From: Cyanoderma ruficeps
Lineage: Eukaryota; Chordata; Aves; Passeriformes; Timaliidae
NCBI GenBank assembly: GCA_008694505.1
Contig: VZDJ01007747.1
Location: 34,255,129 to 34,319,128 of the forward strand
Direction: 5' to 3'
DNA length: 64,000 nt
Below, piece by piece: positions 1 through 10,400 of the stretch. How positions within the stretch are numbered: the first letter of the stretch is position 1; each line of letters begins with the position of its first letter. The notes below the pieces were generated by a model. That model made no database searches and was not told the origin of the DNA. It saw nothing but the letters and a program-made list of their open reading frames with translations. A program made the position numbers and the translations under genes.

Positions 1-159
1 TATCAAGAAGTTTTACAATGAAACCTGGGAGAGGAGATATGGCTTCTCAGTGGATGAAGGCAGACTGACACTCCTCTGGTCCATAACCGTTTCAATTTTT
101 GCCATCGGTGGCCTTGTGGGTGCCATTATTGTTACCCCAATTGTGAAGTTCTTTGGAAG
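1..159 (+). CDS. SLC2A9: SLC2A9 exon 1 of window (5' truncated): end of first outer loop and TM2
   Basis: The window begins inside this exon; the reading frame starts at base 2 and base 1 finishes an upstream codon. It encodes about 52 residues: YNETW, with an Asn-Glu-Thr glycosylation sequon (Asn codon 17-19) in the large extracellular loop after TM1, then a hydrophobic run [19 protein letters not shown] that is TM2, ending in FFG plus the first two bases of the Arg codon of the GRK motif. The exon ends at a strong donor, AG|GTAAGT (160-165). The sequon lies where glycosylation of class I and II GLUTs is expected. The TM2-to-GR stretch is less conserved against human than the rest. The 5' exon border and TM1 lie outside the window. 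Confidence 0.94.
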
Positions 160-2109
160 GTAAGTGTTTTGGAAAACTTGCATTTTCTAAAGTAGTTTCT
201 CACTTAGTCTGTCTAGAAGTTTTCACTTTTACTAAAAAAACCCCCAAAAATCTTTTTATTCTGAAAATTTACTGTGCATCATTTGACACACAGAAGCCAT
301 TTGCCCTGAATGGGCAGGGGGTTGAGATGTCAAGGAGTGTGACTTATCAAGTGTGCCAAAGGGAGATACCATAAACCAGAAATTATTTCACAAATGACTG
401 GCAGAATCTTGTTTCATGAGTATCTTACTGTAAACAAACAAAGCTATCCACATATCTCATTTGCTTCTTAGCAGCATTTGCTGTCATATGGTAATACAAA
501 TTTACTCTTTTTTCAATCCTTGTGTCAAAATACAGTTTGAAGAACTGGACTAGGATTAAGTTCCTGTATGGCCTTCCCCAAGAAGGGGGTATGCCATCCA
601 TTCTGTACAATACAGTATTTTACCAAGTCTTGACCATAGAGAATATGAGTATTTTAGGAATGTTTGTGTTGGTGTGTATTTGCATTTTTGCTGCAGGTAC
701 TAACCAGGCATTTCTGTCTAATTTTTGTGTTATACAGTCTTTCAAACAGAATTTTAAAGGTAATTTATAATTTATCTATATTTAGAAGGGCATGGATAAA
801 AACCCCACAATTCTTGCATTCATCATAACTGCTGATTTGGATTTTTCTTAATTGTAAATTGAATATTATTTGATATCTTTTAACCGATTAAATCATGGGA
901 GAACATCATCCTGGAGGTTTAAACATAAGTGTAAACATCCTGTATTCTTACTTTCCTGTTCTACATTTTGACTATTTCCATTAGATTGTACTTTCCTAGG
1001 TCTATTTTTCATTCTCCCAACTTGTCTATATGTCATTTCTCATCTCAAAGAGTGTATTTTCAGGTTCTTCCATTTCATGTTTACAGCAAGTCAGTATTCT
1101 TAGCTGTTACCCTTTCTTCAGGAATTTATTTTGTCGCTTCAATACTTGATTTTCAATTTTAAAATATTTTCCATATTTACATTATTTATATTTTTCAGGC
1201 TTTCAATTTCTTCTGTCAAATCATACATTTGGCTTTAACATACTTGTTAGAAATACGAAACTGTGCCTGACTCAGACTGATTAATTCCCAGAATATTAAA
1301 ATAAAGTGAAGTAAAAATGGGTTCACAGAGGGCTGGAGTTTTCAGTGAAGAGTAGAACAGCTGTGTGTGCAGGCTTGTTAAAATGGTGGCTGATCTCTGT
1401 CATAGATACACCACTTCTATTGAAGCTGCTCAGGTTTCCAGGGCAGACTTTTACACTTGCAGACTCTGCCCCTGTTTATTGTCTCCATTAAGCCATGAAA
1501 ACAGCCCTGTCACAGATACAGTGGATGAGGGCTGGAGCAGAGATGGGAAGGGGCTCTGTGAATAAAGGCTGCTCACCAAAGAGTGGTTCTTGAGCTTGCT
1601 GCTCGCACTGCAAAGTGTTTGTCTGGTCTAGGAGCCCAGACTGACACATCATTATGGTAACTGAGGAGCACACAGTGAAATGTTGACAGAACAATAAAAT
1701 ACTTTGCTGTGAAATTGCTCAAGTGTAGGTTGGAGGGTTGTATGTATGATGAAGCCGAGCTCCATTTACGCTGACACAGAATAATGAGCTAAGGGGGATT
1801 AAAAGCACTAGTCAGAAATAATGTATGACTTTAAAAGAACAATTTTGAATCATATTGCTGTAAGGTTAAAAACATAAATTCCAAATTACTGGATTCCTAG
1901 GCCCTATTTACTTCAAGAGACATGTAGAGTAATTTTTTGAAATGGAACCTTCTTCCACATAAATATAATTCCCAAGTTCAGATTTGGCTTTGACACTTTG
2001 TAACTTAAATTCTTCTCTTCTAATGAAGAAAGTCTGCTGTTGTTGATCCTGAGCACCCAGACCAATATGTTTAAGGGATTGTTTAGGTCATTTCTAGGGA
2101 GATGTATTA

Positions 2110-2353
2110 GGATGAGCGTCACAACGGGCCCCTCTCCTTCTTCTTGGTACCACAGCCAGTGGTCACACTCAGTGCCTTCAGTGAGAAAGGACAGTGCAAC
2201 GGGTCAGGGTCAGTGTGTAGCAACTTCCCTGTGCCATTCCTTGCTCCTTAAGAATAAGGTGCTCCTGTGCTTCGGCGTGGGTCCCCATGGACCACGGCCC
2301 CTCTGGGGATGTCCCTGCTCAGGTCTGGATCACCCTCTGCTCCACTGACCTTG
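2110..2353. repeat. G+C-rich fragment resembling an older avian ERV LTR
   Basis: This stretch is much richer in G+C than the intron around it and carries phrases such as GCGTGGGTCCCCATGGACCA and TGTCCCTGCTCAGG that resemble tandem G+C-rich blocks I associate with songbird ERV LTRs. The complete solo LTR begins directly at its right edge, so it may be an older element interrupted by the younger one, with a possible continuation at about 3771-3850. This is resemblance only; no ends or target-site duplication were found. Confidence 0.35.
2349..2353. repeat. Left target-site duplication CCTTG of the solo LTR
   Basis: CCTTG directly precedes the LTR terminal TG and is repeated exactly at 3766-3770 after the terminal CA. 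A 5 bp duplication is the length known for avian ERVL-type integrations, against 6 bp for ERVK-like and 4 bp for many gammaretrovirus-like elements. Confidence 0.8.
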
Positions 2354-3765
2354 TGTTATGGGTTGACTTTGGTCGAATGCTAATGCACTCATGAGTGTAT
2401 GTTTTTCTTAATTAACTACTGTGAGATGTGGTCAAAAACTTAAGGACAGAGCAGGGCAGGCTTAAAACTTGAAATAAAGAAAAGAAAATTTATTAACTTA
2501 CATAGCAGCAAACAATAGATAATAGGAAAAGAAAACTTAAACACTCAAAGGCAGGGAAAAAAAACTTTCCAAAACACTTCTTCCCCTCCCCTCAATTTTC
2601 ATTCTTTTATGCTTTTAACAGTTGACACCAGGAACATTACTTTCATCTACTTGCTTAAACCTTCCACAACTCTGGGTTCTCCAATCTAAATCATTATTCT
2701 TTAAAAAAACAATTTTCAATCCAACCAAGGAGAGAGGAGTTTTTTTTCACACTACAGACGTCTCAGAGGGAACACAGGTCCATCCTCTCATGTTCTCATG
2801 TCACTCATGGCCCCACCCGGAAAATCTACCAGGGTGACACCCTTTTTTTCATGTCCAGTGTTCTTACCACTGTCCATGGACTTAAAATTAGATAGGGCTT
2901 TTTTAAGGATGTTTAGCTAAGTACCAAAACTAGCCATTTTCTCTTGTCGGGACTAGCAGTCTCCCCCACATTTACCCCTGGGGCGGAGGGTTTCAGAAAC
3001 AAGTCACAAAGTCTTTGGCTTCGAACTAGACAAACATTTACTCAAAATACAGTCTTATTTATATTCAGGAGACTCAGGGTCTGTTTATGGCTAAATTATG
3101 CAAGAAAAAGTCCAACCCATAAGGCCACTCCTCTTTATCTTTGGCAATCAGGAGAGATTCTTCTCATCTTCCTTTACTATCATGGTCCCGGGCTGTCCTC
3201 TCTCTCTAAAACTATCAACTATAAAAAATTAGTGTATGGAACAGTTTTTTTCTGCCTTAGAAAGAGTTAAAAGTCTTTTGTTTCTCCGCAAGGCCACAGG
3301 CTCAGGCATCAGCAGGCAGGCTCCGCAGGCTCTGGCAACTCCCACACACCAGTTCGCAGCTTCGGCACCGTCTCCTTGGAGGGGGGAGACGGGCCGAGGA
3401 GGGGGGGAAGGGACACACGGACGGGAGACAGAAGGCACCTCCAAAGTTCTCCAGTTCTCCACCCCTCCATCCTGGATGAGCTGACCCAGCTCCCGTCCCG
3501 TTCTCTCTTCTTCCCCCCACCGGGCCCAGGCCTACCTGGCTCTCCCTCCCCCGCCCAACGTGGGCAGGGGAGGAGAGAGCTTCTCCGCTGAAAGCAGAGC
3601 CGGAAAAGAAGGAGAGCCTCTGGAAGTCTTTGGTTTTAACACCTTGTGTTCTCAGAGGCGTGTCCAACTTCTCAGTAATTAGCAAAAGTGTCAACATCCA
3701 AATCAGGTCACTGATTGGTTTGACTTCAGCTTCCTAAAAAACTCACTTCCCCTCAAACCATGACA
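2354..3765 (-). mobile_element. Solo LTR of an avian endogenous retrovirus (1412 bp, probably ERVL-like)
   Basis: The element is bounded by TGTTATGGGTTG at the left and CAAACCATGACA at the right, which are imperfect inverted terminal repeats with the retroviral TG..CA ends. It is flanked on both sides by CCTTG, so both borders are fixed. There is no gag, pol or env frame, and its length suits a long single LTR left by recombination. Orientation is inferred as minus. On that strand it begins TGTCATGGTTTGA, like common bird LTRs, then has a CCAAT box (complement of 3714-3718), a TTAAAA TATA-like site about 75 bp on (complement of 3634-3639), a G+C-rich stretch, and an AATAAA signal (complement of 2489-2494) before an A+T-rich end. 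It thus lies antisense to SLC2A9. The ERVL assignment rests mainly on the 5 bp duplication. Confidence 0.82.
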
Positions 3766-3770
3766 CCTTG
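3766..3770. repeat. Right target-site duplication CCTTG of the solo LTR
   Basis: Exact copy of 2349-2353, immediately after the terminal CA. Absence of any mismatch suggests an insertion that is not very old, though 5 bp gives little power. Confidence 0.8.
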
Positions 3771-4999
3771 TTACACCCACACTCCATCTCCCCACAGAAG
3801 CCCCCCCTGCAGCCGCAACACTTCCAAAACCTTGGCACAAGACACTACTTTCCATAGCAACACCCTAAATAGAGAGTTCTCTTGTTTTCATTTCTTTTTC
3901 CGCCAGCCAAAGTCTGTTTTTATCGTGCTTAGTTAGGCTCTGCTTTTCTCTTCTCAGCTACATAGGATAAGGGATTGCTGGCCAACGTTTTCTCAAAAAA
4001 TATGTATTTATACTTTTGATTAAAATTAAAGGAGAAAAAAGCAATATCTTCAGATGAACGTATAAGACTTGTTTGACCTGAAAGAACATTTTCTTTCCAT
4101 TTTTGTCATTATTTGTATCATTTCAGCCATGTCAGAGTGTATGTCCCTCTGAAAAATCTTTTCCAAATAGTACAGTCGTCACTCTGACTTTAAATTAATT
4201 GTATGTTGTTTTTCAATCTTCAAGCCATGTTATTTATTCCGTGTTCAAAACTCACTAGAAAGCAGGAAGAGTAATTAAAAATACAAGTGTTAAAAATATT
4301 TCCTTTCAAAAATGTATACATCTGTTGTGAGAAGTTGGGTGACTTTTTCAATGAGTGTGAAATTTCCAGTTGATACATGTTGAAAAAAATTAGAACTGGT
4401 GGGACATTTCAGTTTGTCATCTGCTCCAGAAAGTAAAGAGGTAGACAGCCTTCCTGGTCACTCCGTTTTTAATTAATCCCTCAAACTTGAGCCAGAAGTT
4501 CTGAAAGATGAAAAATAATAGGAATTATGCTGTTGGCAAATGGGAAATTTAGATGTTTTGAAAAATTTTAAATATATTTTTGTGATCTTTGTTTATACTT
4601 TTTAATAAAGTAATAATGTGCCATAAAGAGTATTTATTTTATTTGAAAAAACCCTAGTGTTTTGTTTAGCTGTTATAGAATGTTATCATTTTAGCAGTGA
4701 GGAAGAATTATGTAAACCTGTATTTTGGGTAATTCCATCAATTTTTAGGAAAGGGTTGATTTTTATTACTTGAATAAGCCCAAATTTTTTTCTTAACTCT
4801 ACAAGTAGGAAGTAATTTTCCTCAATGTATGGTTTTAATATTGAGAATTTAGGGATGAATTACGATGACATAGATGATGTCACAGTTGGGAAGTTCTTAA
4901 AGTGTCGAAAACTGTATGTAACATTAAAGTGCCTGTGGTTATATCAGCTTATTCCTATTTGAAGTATATTCTTTGTGTTCTCCATACAGACATCTATCC

Positions 5000-5033
5000 A
5001 GAGTATGCTTATTTATAGAGTATGCTTATTTAT
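5000..5033 (+). repeat. Perfect 17 bp tandem duplication
   Basis: AGAGTATGCTTATTTAT occurs twice back to back (5000-5016 and 5017-5033) with no mismatch. It looks like a recent replication-slippage duplication in an AT-rich intron. Confidence 0.9.
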
Positions 5034-5342
5034 ATTCATGTACAGAGCCTCAGGCCTGGCATTTGGGTTTTTAGGATGCCTGAGTTGGCTCCTTGCTGTG
5101 CTTTTTAAGTACAGCTCTTTAGTTACCTATATTATGTTTTCTTTTAAACTGTGGTACTAGTTTGAAACTGTATCCACATGGGTATACTGCTGTATTTCGG
5201 AAATCTACACATCTGAGAGACAGTGTTTGTTAGGCACTTTTTATTCATAGATATTTAGGAATAATAGCTTGTTGTGCTTCTGATATAACTGGATTTAGCT
5301 GCCATGATGCTGCTTTCTACCTAAACCATCTTCACCTTTCAG

Positions 5343-5467
5343 GAAATGCACGTTGGTGCTCAATAACGTGTTTGCAGTGGCAGCTGCGTTGTTGATGTCC
5401 CTGTCCTTGCTGGCAGGGTCGTTTGAAATGCTCATCCTGGGCCGCATCATCATGGGTGTTGATGCAG
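5343..5467 (+). CDS. SLC2A9: SLC2A9 exon 2 of window: GRK motif, TM3 and start of TM4
   Basis: 125 bp. Its first base completes the Arg codon of GRK, the cytoplasmic TM2-TM3 loop motif of the sugar-porter family. TM3 follows ([16 protein letters not shown] region), then [15 protein letters not shown], which opens TM4 and contains the GR..MG signature. The exon is preceded by a pyrimidine-rich tract and TTTCAG, and ends GCAG|GTAAGC with one base of a Gly codon. Human GLUT9 has a His where this protein has Cys just after GRK, and GIDGG where this has GVDAG, both mild changes. Phases at both ends match the neighbouring exons, which fixes the borders. Confidence 0.96.
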
Positions 5468-6605
5468 GTAAGCTTTGGTCACACTCCACGTGACTGAAAT
5501 GCTTGTGCCGTGCACACACTTTCTCCTCTTCCCCAGTTAGAATTTGTTTTAAATCAAAGAGGTATTCCAGGGACTAGCTGGAGCCACACTGATTTCACTG
5601 GGACAAATGGCACACTGAGGGCTGGAGGATCTGATGTTTGGATGAGACACTGGAATGGATGTTCACCACTGCTAACAACGCTGGTTGTTTCCCCGCCTTT
5701 CCTCTCCCAGCCATGGTAGCCATGGTGTTTGTTTCCATGCCATGAAAATCCCTTGACTAGGAGATCGTATTCTGTTTATTAACACTGCTTTATTAACACT
5801 GCTTTTTACTGTGTTTGGAAGTTGTTGTATCCCATGCTAATCCAGGGACTAGGGAAGGTTTGGTACCTCAGTAATTGTTCCTAGCAATATGGTCTTCCCA
5901 GTTTGAAAGCAAATCATGGAGGCACTGCAGCACCAGAATAATCTTGCAGCTGTAAGGAAGGGTTTCTGCTAATTTTTGTGTCAGATTACCATCAAGCAAC
6001 CAAATTTCTGGAGCTGTGCAAACATTGCCATTGTACTGACCAGGATCATGCATTTGTTTGTTCTGTTCCTGGCTTTAAGCAGCATTCCAACTTTTATTTT
6101 ATTCCTATTGTGAAGAGCTCATTGCAGCTAAAAGCCTGTATTGACAGGAACATCTGCTAATACTGTTTACAGTAAAAATACTTCATCTGACAATGCCTGC
6201 TCTGTCTGACTGATGCACTGAGCTTGTTTTCCCTTACCCACACCAGTGTTAACATGATTTTGCTTGCTTTGGGATGAGCAAATTTAAAACAAAATCTGTT
6301 CTCCTGGAGATTCTCATCTCTGAGTAACCTTTGGTGCTCCACATCAAAAAGAAGCCTACGCACGTCGCTGTAGATCTGTAACAGATAATCAATCCCATAG
6401 TTATTAAATGGTGTGAGAGTAATTAGACATGCAGGGAAAATAATTCATGTTATACATGGATAGATATAATTCTGTTCCTTTCATGTTTTTATGCCACCCT
6501 CATGAGCAGATTATCACTCAGGTTCCTTTCAATAGAAATTTGTTCCATACCTGGCATAATAAAAATGTTTTGACTTAATATATGGGTTTTGTTCTTCCTT
6601 TGTAG
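5468..6605 (+). other. Intron 2 (1138 bp)
   Basis: Shortest intron of the window, from GTAAGC to TTTGTAG. It is AT-rich with no recognisable repeat except a 14 bp perfect tandem duplication at 5775-5802. No coding or RNA gene seen. Confidence 0.88.
5775..5802 (+). repeat. Perfect 14 bp tandem duplication
   Basis: TTTATTAACACTGC is repeated twice without mismatch (5775-5788, 5789-5802). Likely replication slippage. Confidence 0.88.
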
Positions 6606-6751
6606 GCATTTCCTTAAGTGCCCTCCCCATGTATTTGAGTGAAATATCTCCTAAGGAAATCCGTGGTTCACTGGGTCAATTCACAGCGATTTTCATTTGT
6701 ATTGGTGTTTTCACTGGTCAAGTTTTGGGGCTGCCAGAAATATTTGGGCAA
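6606..6751 (+). CDS. SLC2A9: SLC2A9 exon 3 of window: TM4, EIRGSLGQ loop and TM5
   Basis: 146 bp, phase 1 to phase 0. It completes the Gly codon and encodes [18 protein letters not shown], then IRGSLGQ and TM5 ([19 protein letters not shown]) ending [11 protein letters not shown] and RG(S)LGQ are invariant signatures of GLUT family members, marking the inner end of TM4 and the TM4-TM5 loop that contacts the cytoplasmic helical bundle. The acceptor is TTCCTTTGTAG and the donor is CAA|GTAAGT. The segment is nearly identical to human GLUT9, where the next residues after the exon border are a Glu-Ser-Thr-Trp run; here exon 4 opens with Glu-Ser-Arg-Trp, confirming the join. Confidence 0.97.
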
Positions 6752-7391
6752 GTAAGTACTTAATAGACCTTTTCTATCAAAGAACACAAGCATCCTCTAA
6801 GTGTCATATTTTGACTCGATTCTTTAAAATTTCTTTAAAATAAAAGTGGAAAACAGAAATTTTTTTTTTTTTTGAAGCACTTTGAAAAGTAGTTTCCTCC
6901 ATGTCTTCTAAAAGCATGACTAAGTTTGGTAGATGTCGCCAGCAGTTTCAATGGCTTGAGTGGCTTGTGTGTGTACATATGCAGATCTCCCTCTCCCCCT
7001 TTCTTGATGTACATCTATTTTTCATTTTCTTTGGTTTTCAGTTTCTTTGGGCACCATGGAAATACTTCAGAGTTTTTGTAGATTTTGCTCTCTAATTTTT
7101 CAATTTGAGATAGAGCTGAAAAAGAGTTGGTTAGAGTTGTTATGAGAATCTGAATAGGAAGACTCTTGCTTGGTGATTATAGTGTTCCTTTTAGTGGAAT
7201 CCGTACTTGTCCTGCTTTTAGACTAAGTGACAGAAGAGCAGAGTTAACACACACCTTTATGGAAAGATTATCCATTCAGATAAAAGGTTGTCTTGCTGTC
7301 ATAGGCTCAGATTAACTTGGTGGCCACTGGATGTCATCATTACTCTGAATAACTGAACTCAAGTTTTGTTCAGGCTGGCAATTGGAAATAC

Positions 7392-7445
7392 AGAATCACA
7401 CAATATGTAAGGTTAGAAAGAGCCAGAGTGGCATCTGACCGACCA
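7392..7445 (-). repeat. Possible CR1-like 3' end, minus strand (weak)
   Basis: CAGAATCACACAATATGTAA followed by GGTTAGAAAGAGCC and a CATCTGACC phrase resembles the complement of a CR1 3' end (AGAATCATAGAATGGTTAGG ... GGAAGGGACC ... CATCTAG). Similarity beyond about 7445 is unclear, and a different avian repeat is possible. Confidence 0.35.
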
Positions 7446-10400
7446 GGAGCTTTCCATTCAGAGATGAATCTTCAAGGCAGTGTGGAGGAAAGGTCTGCAG
7501 CAATCCTCTCACAGTGAAACCTGAACACAGAATCCCTTCTGACAGCCAGAAAAAGTACCAAGGAGCTGGAAAGTGAGAGGAGCTTGTCCTTCTCTGTCCA
7601 CCCAAAGGCAACTCCTTTGTAAACACGATACACATCCCTGACACTTTTATTTTTGCCTGACCAGCTTTCTTATTCTGTCCCTTTATTTTGTTAAGCTTTC
7701 CTGAAGGCAAATGATTTGATTCAGTTTACCCTTTATTGAAGGATAGATTTCTCTCCCGCCTGTCCAAAGCAACAGATTATGGGAAATAACTTAAAATGGG
7801 TTTTATTGTGTGGCTTCTACAGATGTCCCTTCTCTTGCCTTGGAAGCAGGTCTATTACAAATGAGTGTATGAAATTTCGAGAGGCCAGTTTGATTGCTCT
7901 AGGATATGGCAGCCCTTACATAGCAGGAGTTTTTTTAATTTGGGTTTTTGAAAGATGCATACACTTTTAAAGGTGAAGTGTCATGCAAATTCTTATTCCT
8001 TGATTTCAGCTCATTCTTGCTGATTTTTTTCCTCTTCTTGCTTTTCTTTCATCACCATTGTTGCTGCTACCAAATTATGGAGGTAGTGTTTCTGGTCCTA
8101 CAACCTGTTTTGGTGTGAAGTTAATTAATATCACATGGTGAAAGACAGACATTAATTTATGTAAGAGGAAATATGCTTTATCTGTAGAATCAGTTTTTTC
8201 AAAAGAAGCAAAGTTCTGGCTGATGTGAATTACAACATTTCCAGTCAATTTATTGGAGGCAGCTTGAATATTCTAGTTGGATATGTGGGCAGATGTTTTT
8301 ATTTTAATTTCTCTTGGTTTCAGTCAAGCCAGGAATTTTTTCCCTGGATTTGTGGGGTTCCCATTGAAACCCCTTCAGTGGGAGGTAGTTTTTATTTTGC
8401 TGCTCTGTAGCTGTTTGTTTCTTATCACAATTTGTTGTAAATAACACTAGTTACAAATACTTCTGTCATGGTTTCATAAGTTTTCTGCTGAGATCTGTCA
8501 TGTGTCTATTACTTGTAAATTAAGCAAATATCTAAGAGGTTATTAAGCATAGTATCTAAGCATTGATGGTTTTGAAGAAAGGAGGGACAAAAACAGAATG
8601 TCTTGCTGGAATAGACTCTTTGAAAAAGTGATGGACATGAGGAGAGCTGTCAGCATGGCTGAGGCCCTTCTTGTTAGAGGAGGTAACAGCAACATTGCTT
8701 GTGTGGTCAAGTAAACAGAGGGAAGGGAGAGGAACTGACTGCACATTGTTAACATGAGAAAGAAGGAATAGAAGACAACATGGCTGCAACAATGATTTTT
8801 TTTATAAATATTGTGTGAATAATTGCATGCTGAAATTCATCAGAGTGATGTTTGAAACAGATTCCTGGCTGAAGTAGCTTGAGCGGAACATTTACATTTT
8901 AAATTGGAGTTCCATGCATTTATGTGGATTTTATGAGGTTGTTGCCTTCAGTGGTTCTGTAGAAGTCCCTCCACAGAAAAGGAAAGTGTTTATATTGGCT
9001 GTGGGGCATAGTGTTAACAAGCATTTATTAAAAACCTAAGTGATGGTTTCCTGTTATCAAATGCAAAAGTGTCCCTTTAAATCTGAAATTGTGATAAAAA
9101 TAGCTCTAAAGCAATGAGTATTACTTGAGGCAATTCAAAAGTCCTTGCTGCTTTTTGCATCAATTAGGTTAAATAGTCCTAAGTAAATTTTTTAGGAGTC
9201 TTTCATTTGTCAAAATCGGTCAAGGTGTGGGCAGCCCCAGGCGCAGTGCTGAGGAGCTGTGGTCAGCTCTGGCTGGGTTACTGGCTTAAGGCTGGTTGGC
9301 TCTTTCCTATTCCTTCAGTTTTCCCAAGCTTTCTATTGGAAGTGCTGAGAATTGACAATCTTCTCATTTCCTTGTAATACCTTTTCATGCCAGTTCCGTC
9401 GGCTTATTCTCATTATGTTTTGATCAACTATTATTTACTCTTTAATCCCTTTCTGTTTCTTTTTTCCCCACCACCTACTACAGTGTGCTTCCTTTCTCCT
9501 CCCCCCACCACTTGGGGTCTTTTTGTTTCAGGTTAAACTTCACGTCCTCTAGTAACACAAGCTCTTCAATCTCTTTCTCACCCTGTAAGCCATTCTCTCG
9601 AATCATTCTTGGTTTAAGTTTGAACCTAGGAGAACAAGATTATACAGCTAACCCAGAGGAAATTATACTTTAAAAAAATAGAATTATATTAAATATTTCC
9701 TGTTTTTCCTGGAAATGTTTTGTTTGAAGTATTGCAGAAATGCATTTAATTCTTTTCTGTGTCCTGCCATATTGACATGAACTGGAAAAATATGACCATA
9801 TCCAATTTTTAAATTATAGTATAAAAGAGAAAATGCAACTAAAAATTTACAGTCTAATAAAGATGATAACATGTAAATACAGGGAGATTTTTTGATTTTG
9901 AATACATAGAATTTTACTTTGTCTCCAAAGGTACTAATTTTAGGATGTGTTTCTTCAGTATGCAGTACTTACCAAGAGTGATTATTTGAAGGAGAAAAGC
10001 TGCAGTTGTGACAACAGTCCTCTGCTGTGGTGACTTGACAATCTTACTTGCTTCCCATAGTCCTAATTGTCTCCCATCCAACAAATCTCAGCAATGCTTT
10101 CTATTTAAGATTCTGATTCTTATAGCTCATAACCTATGACAAAACCTGTCTGCAATGTCTCCACTAAGGTTTGGAAAATTCCACCATGGTAAAGTGGGTT
10201 GGTGATTAGAGTACAGAGCGCAATTACTTTGTGTGCTAGTGCCACCATCCCAACTGCTGAGAGCTGTGTGCTTGTTTTCACATTGCTGGGACCTTATGTT
10301 CTGTAAGCCAGAGCCCTCAGTTCTTACGGAGCCACAGCTTCTGTAGATGACAACTTGGTGCAGGCCCACAGATGTGCAATGGTGTTATCTGCTGTAATGT

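Larger units (their letters stand above)
160..5342 (+). other. Intron 1 (5183 bp), contains a solo LTR
   Basis: Starts with GTAAGT and ends with a pyrimidine-rich tract and CAG before exon 2. Besides the LTR at 2354-3765 and a G+C-rich LTR-like fragment just before it, the intron is AT-rich unique sequence. It holds a perfect tandem duplication at 5000-5033. I see no conserved exon or second gene in it; short open frames here are uninterpretable. Confidence 0.85.

Noticed and set aside
1330..1650. Slightly G+C-richer intron 1 segment as a possible alternative exon
   Set aside because: The frame found does not continue the GLUT phase and has no family match; left as unassigned intron.
3302..3697. 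131-residue minus-strand frame in G+C-rich DNA
   Set aside because: It lies wholly within the solo LTR, where G+C-rich sequence without stops is expected; it resembles no retroviral protein.
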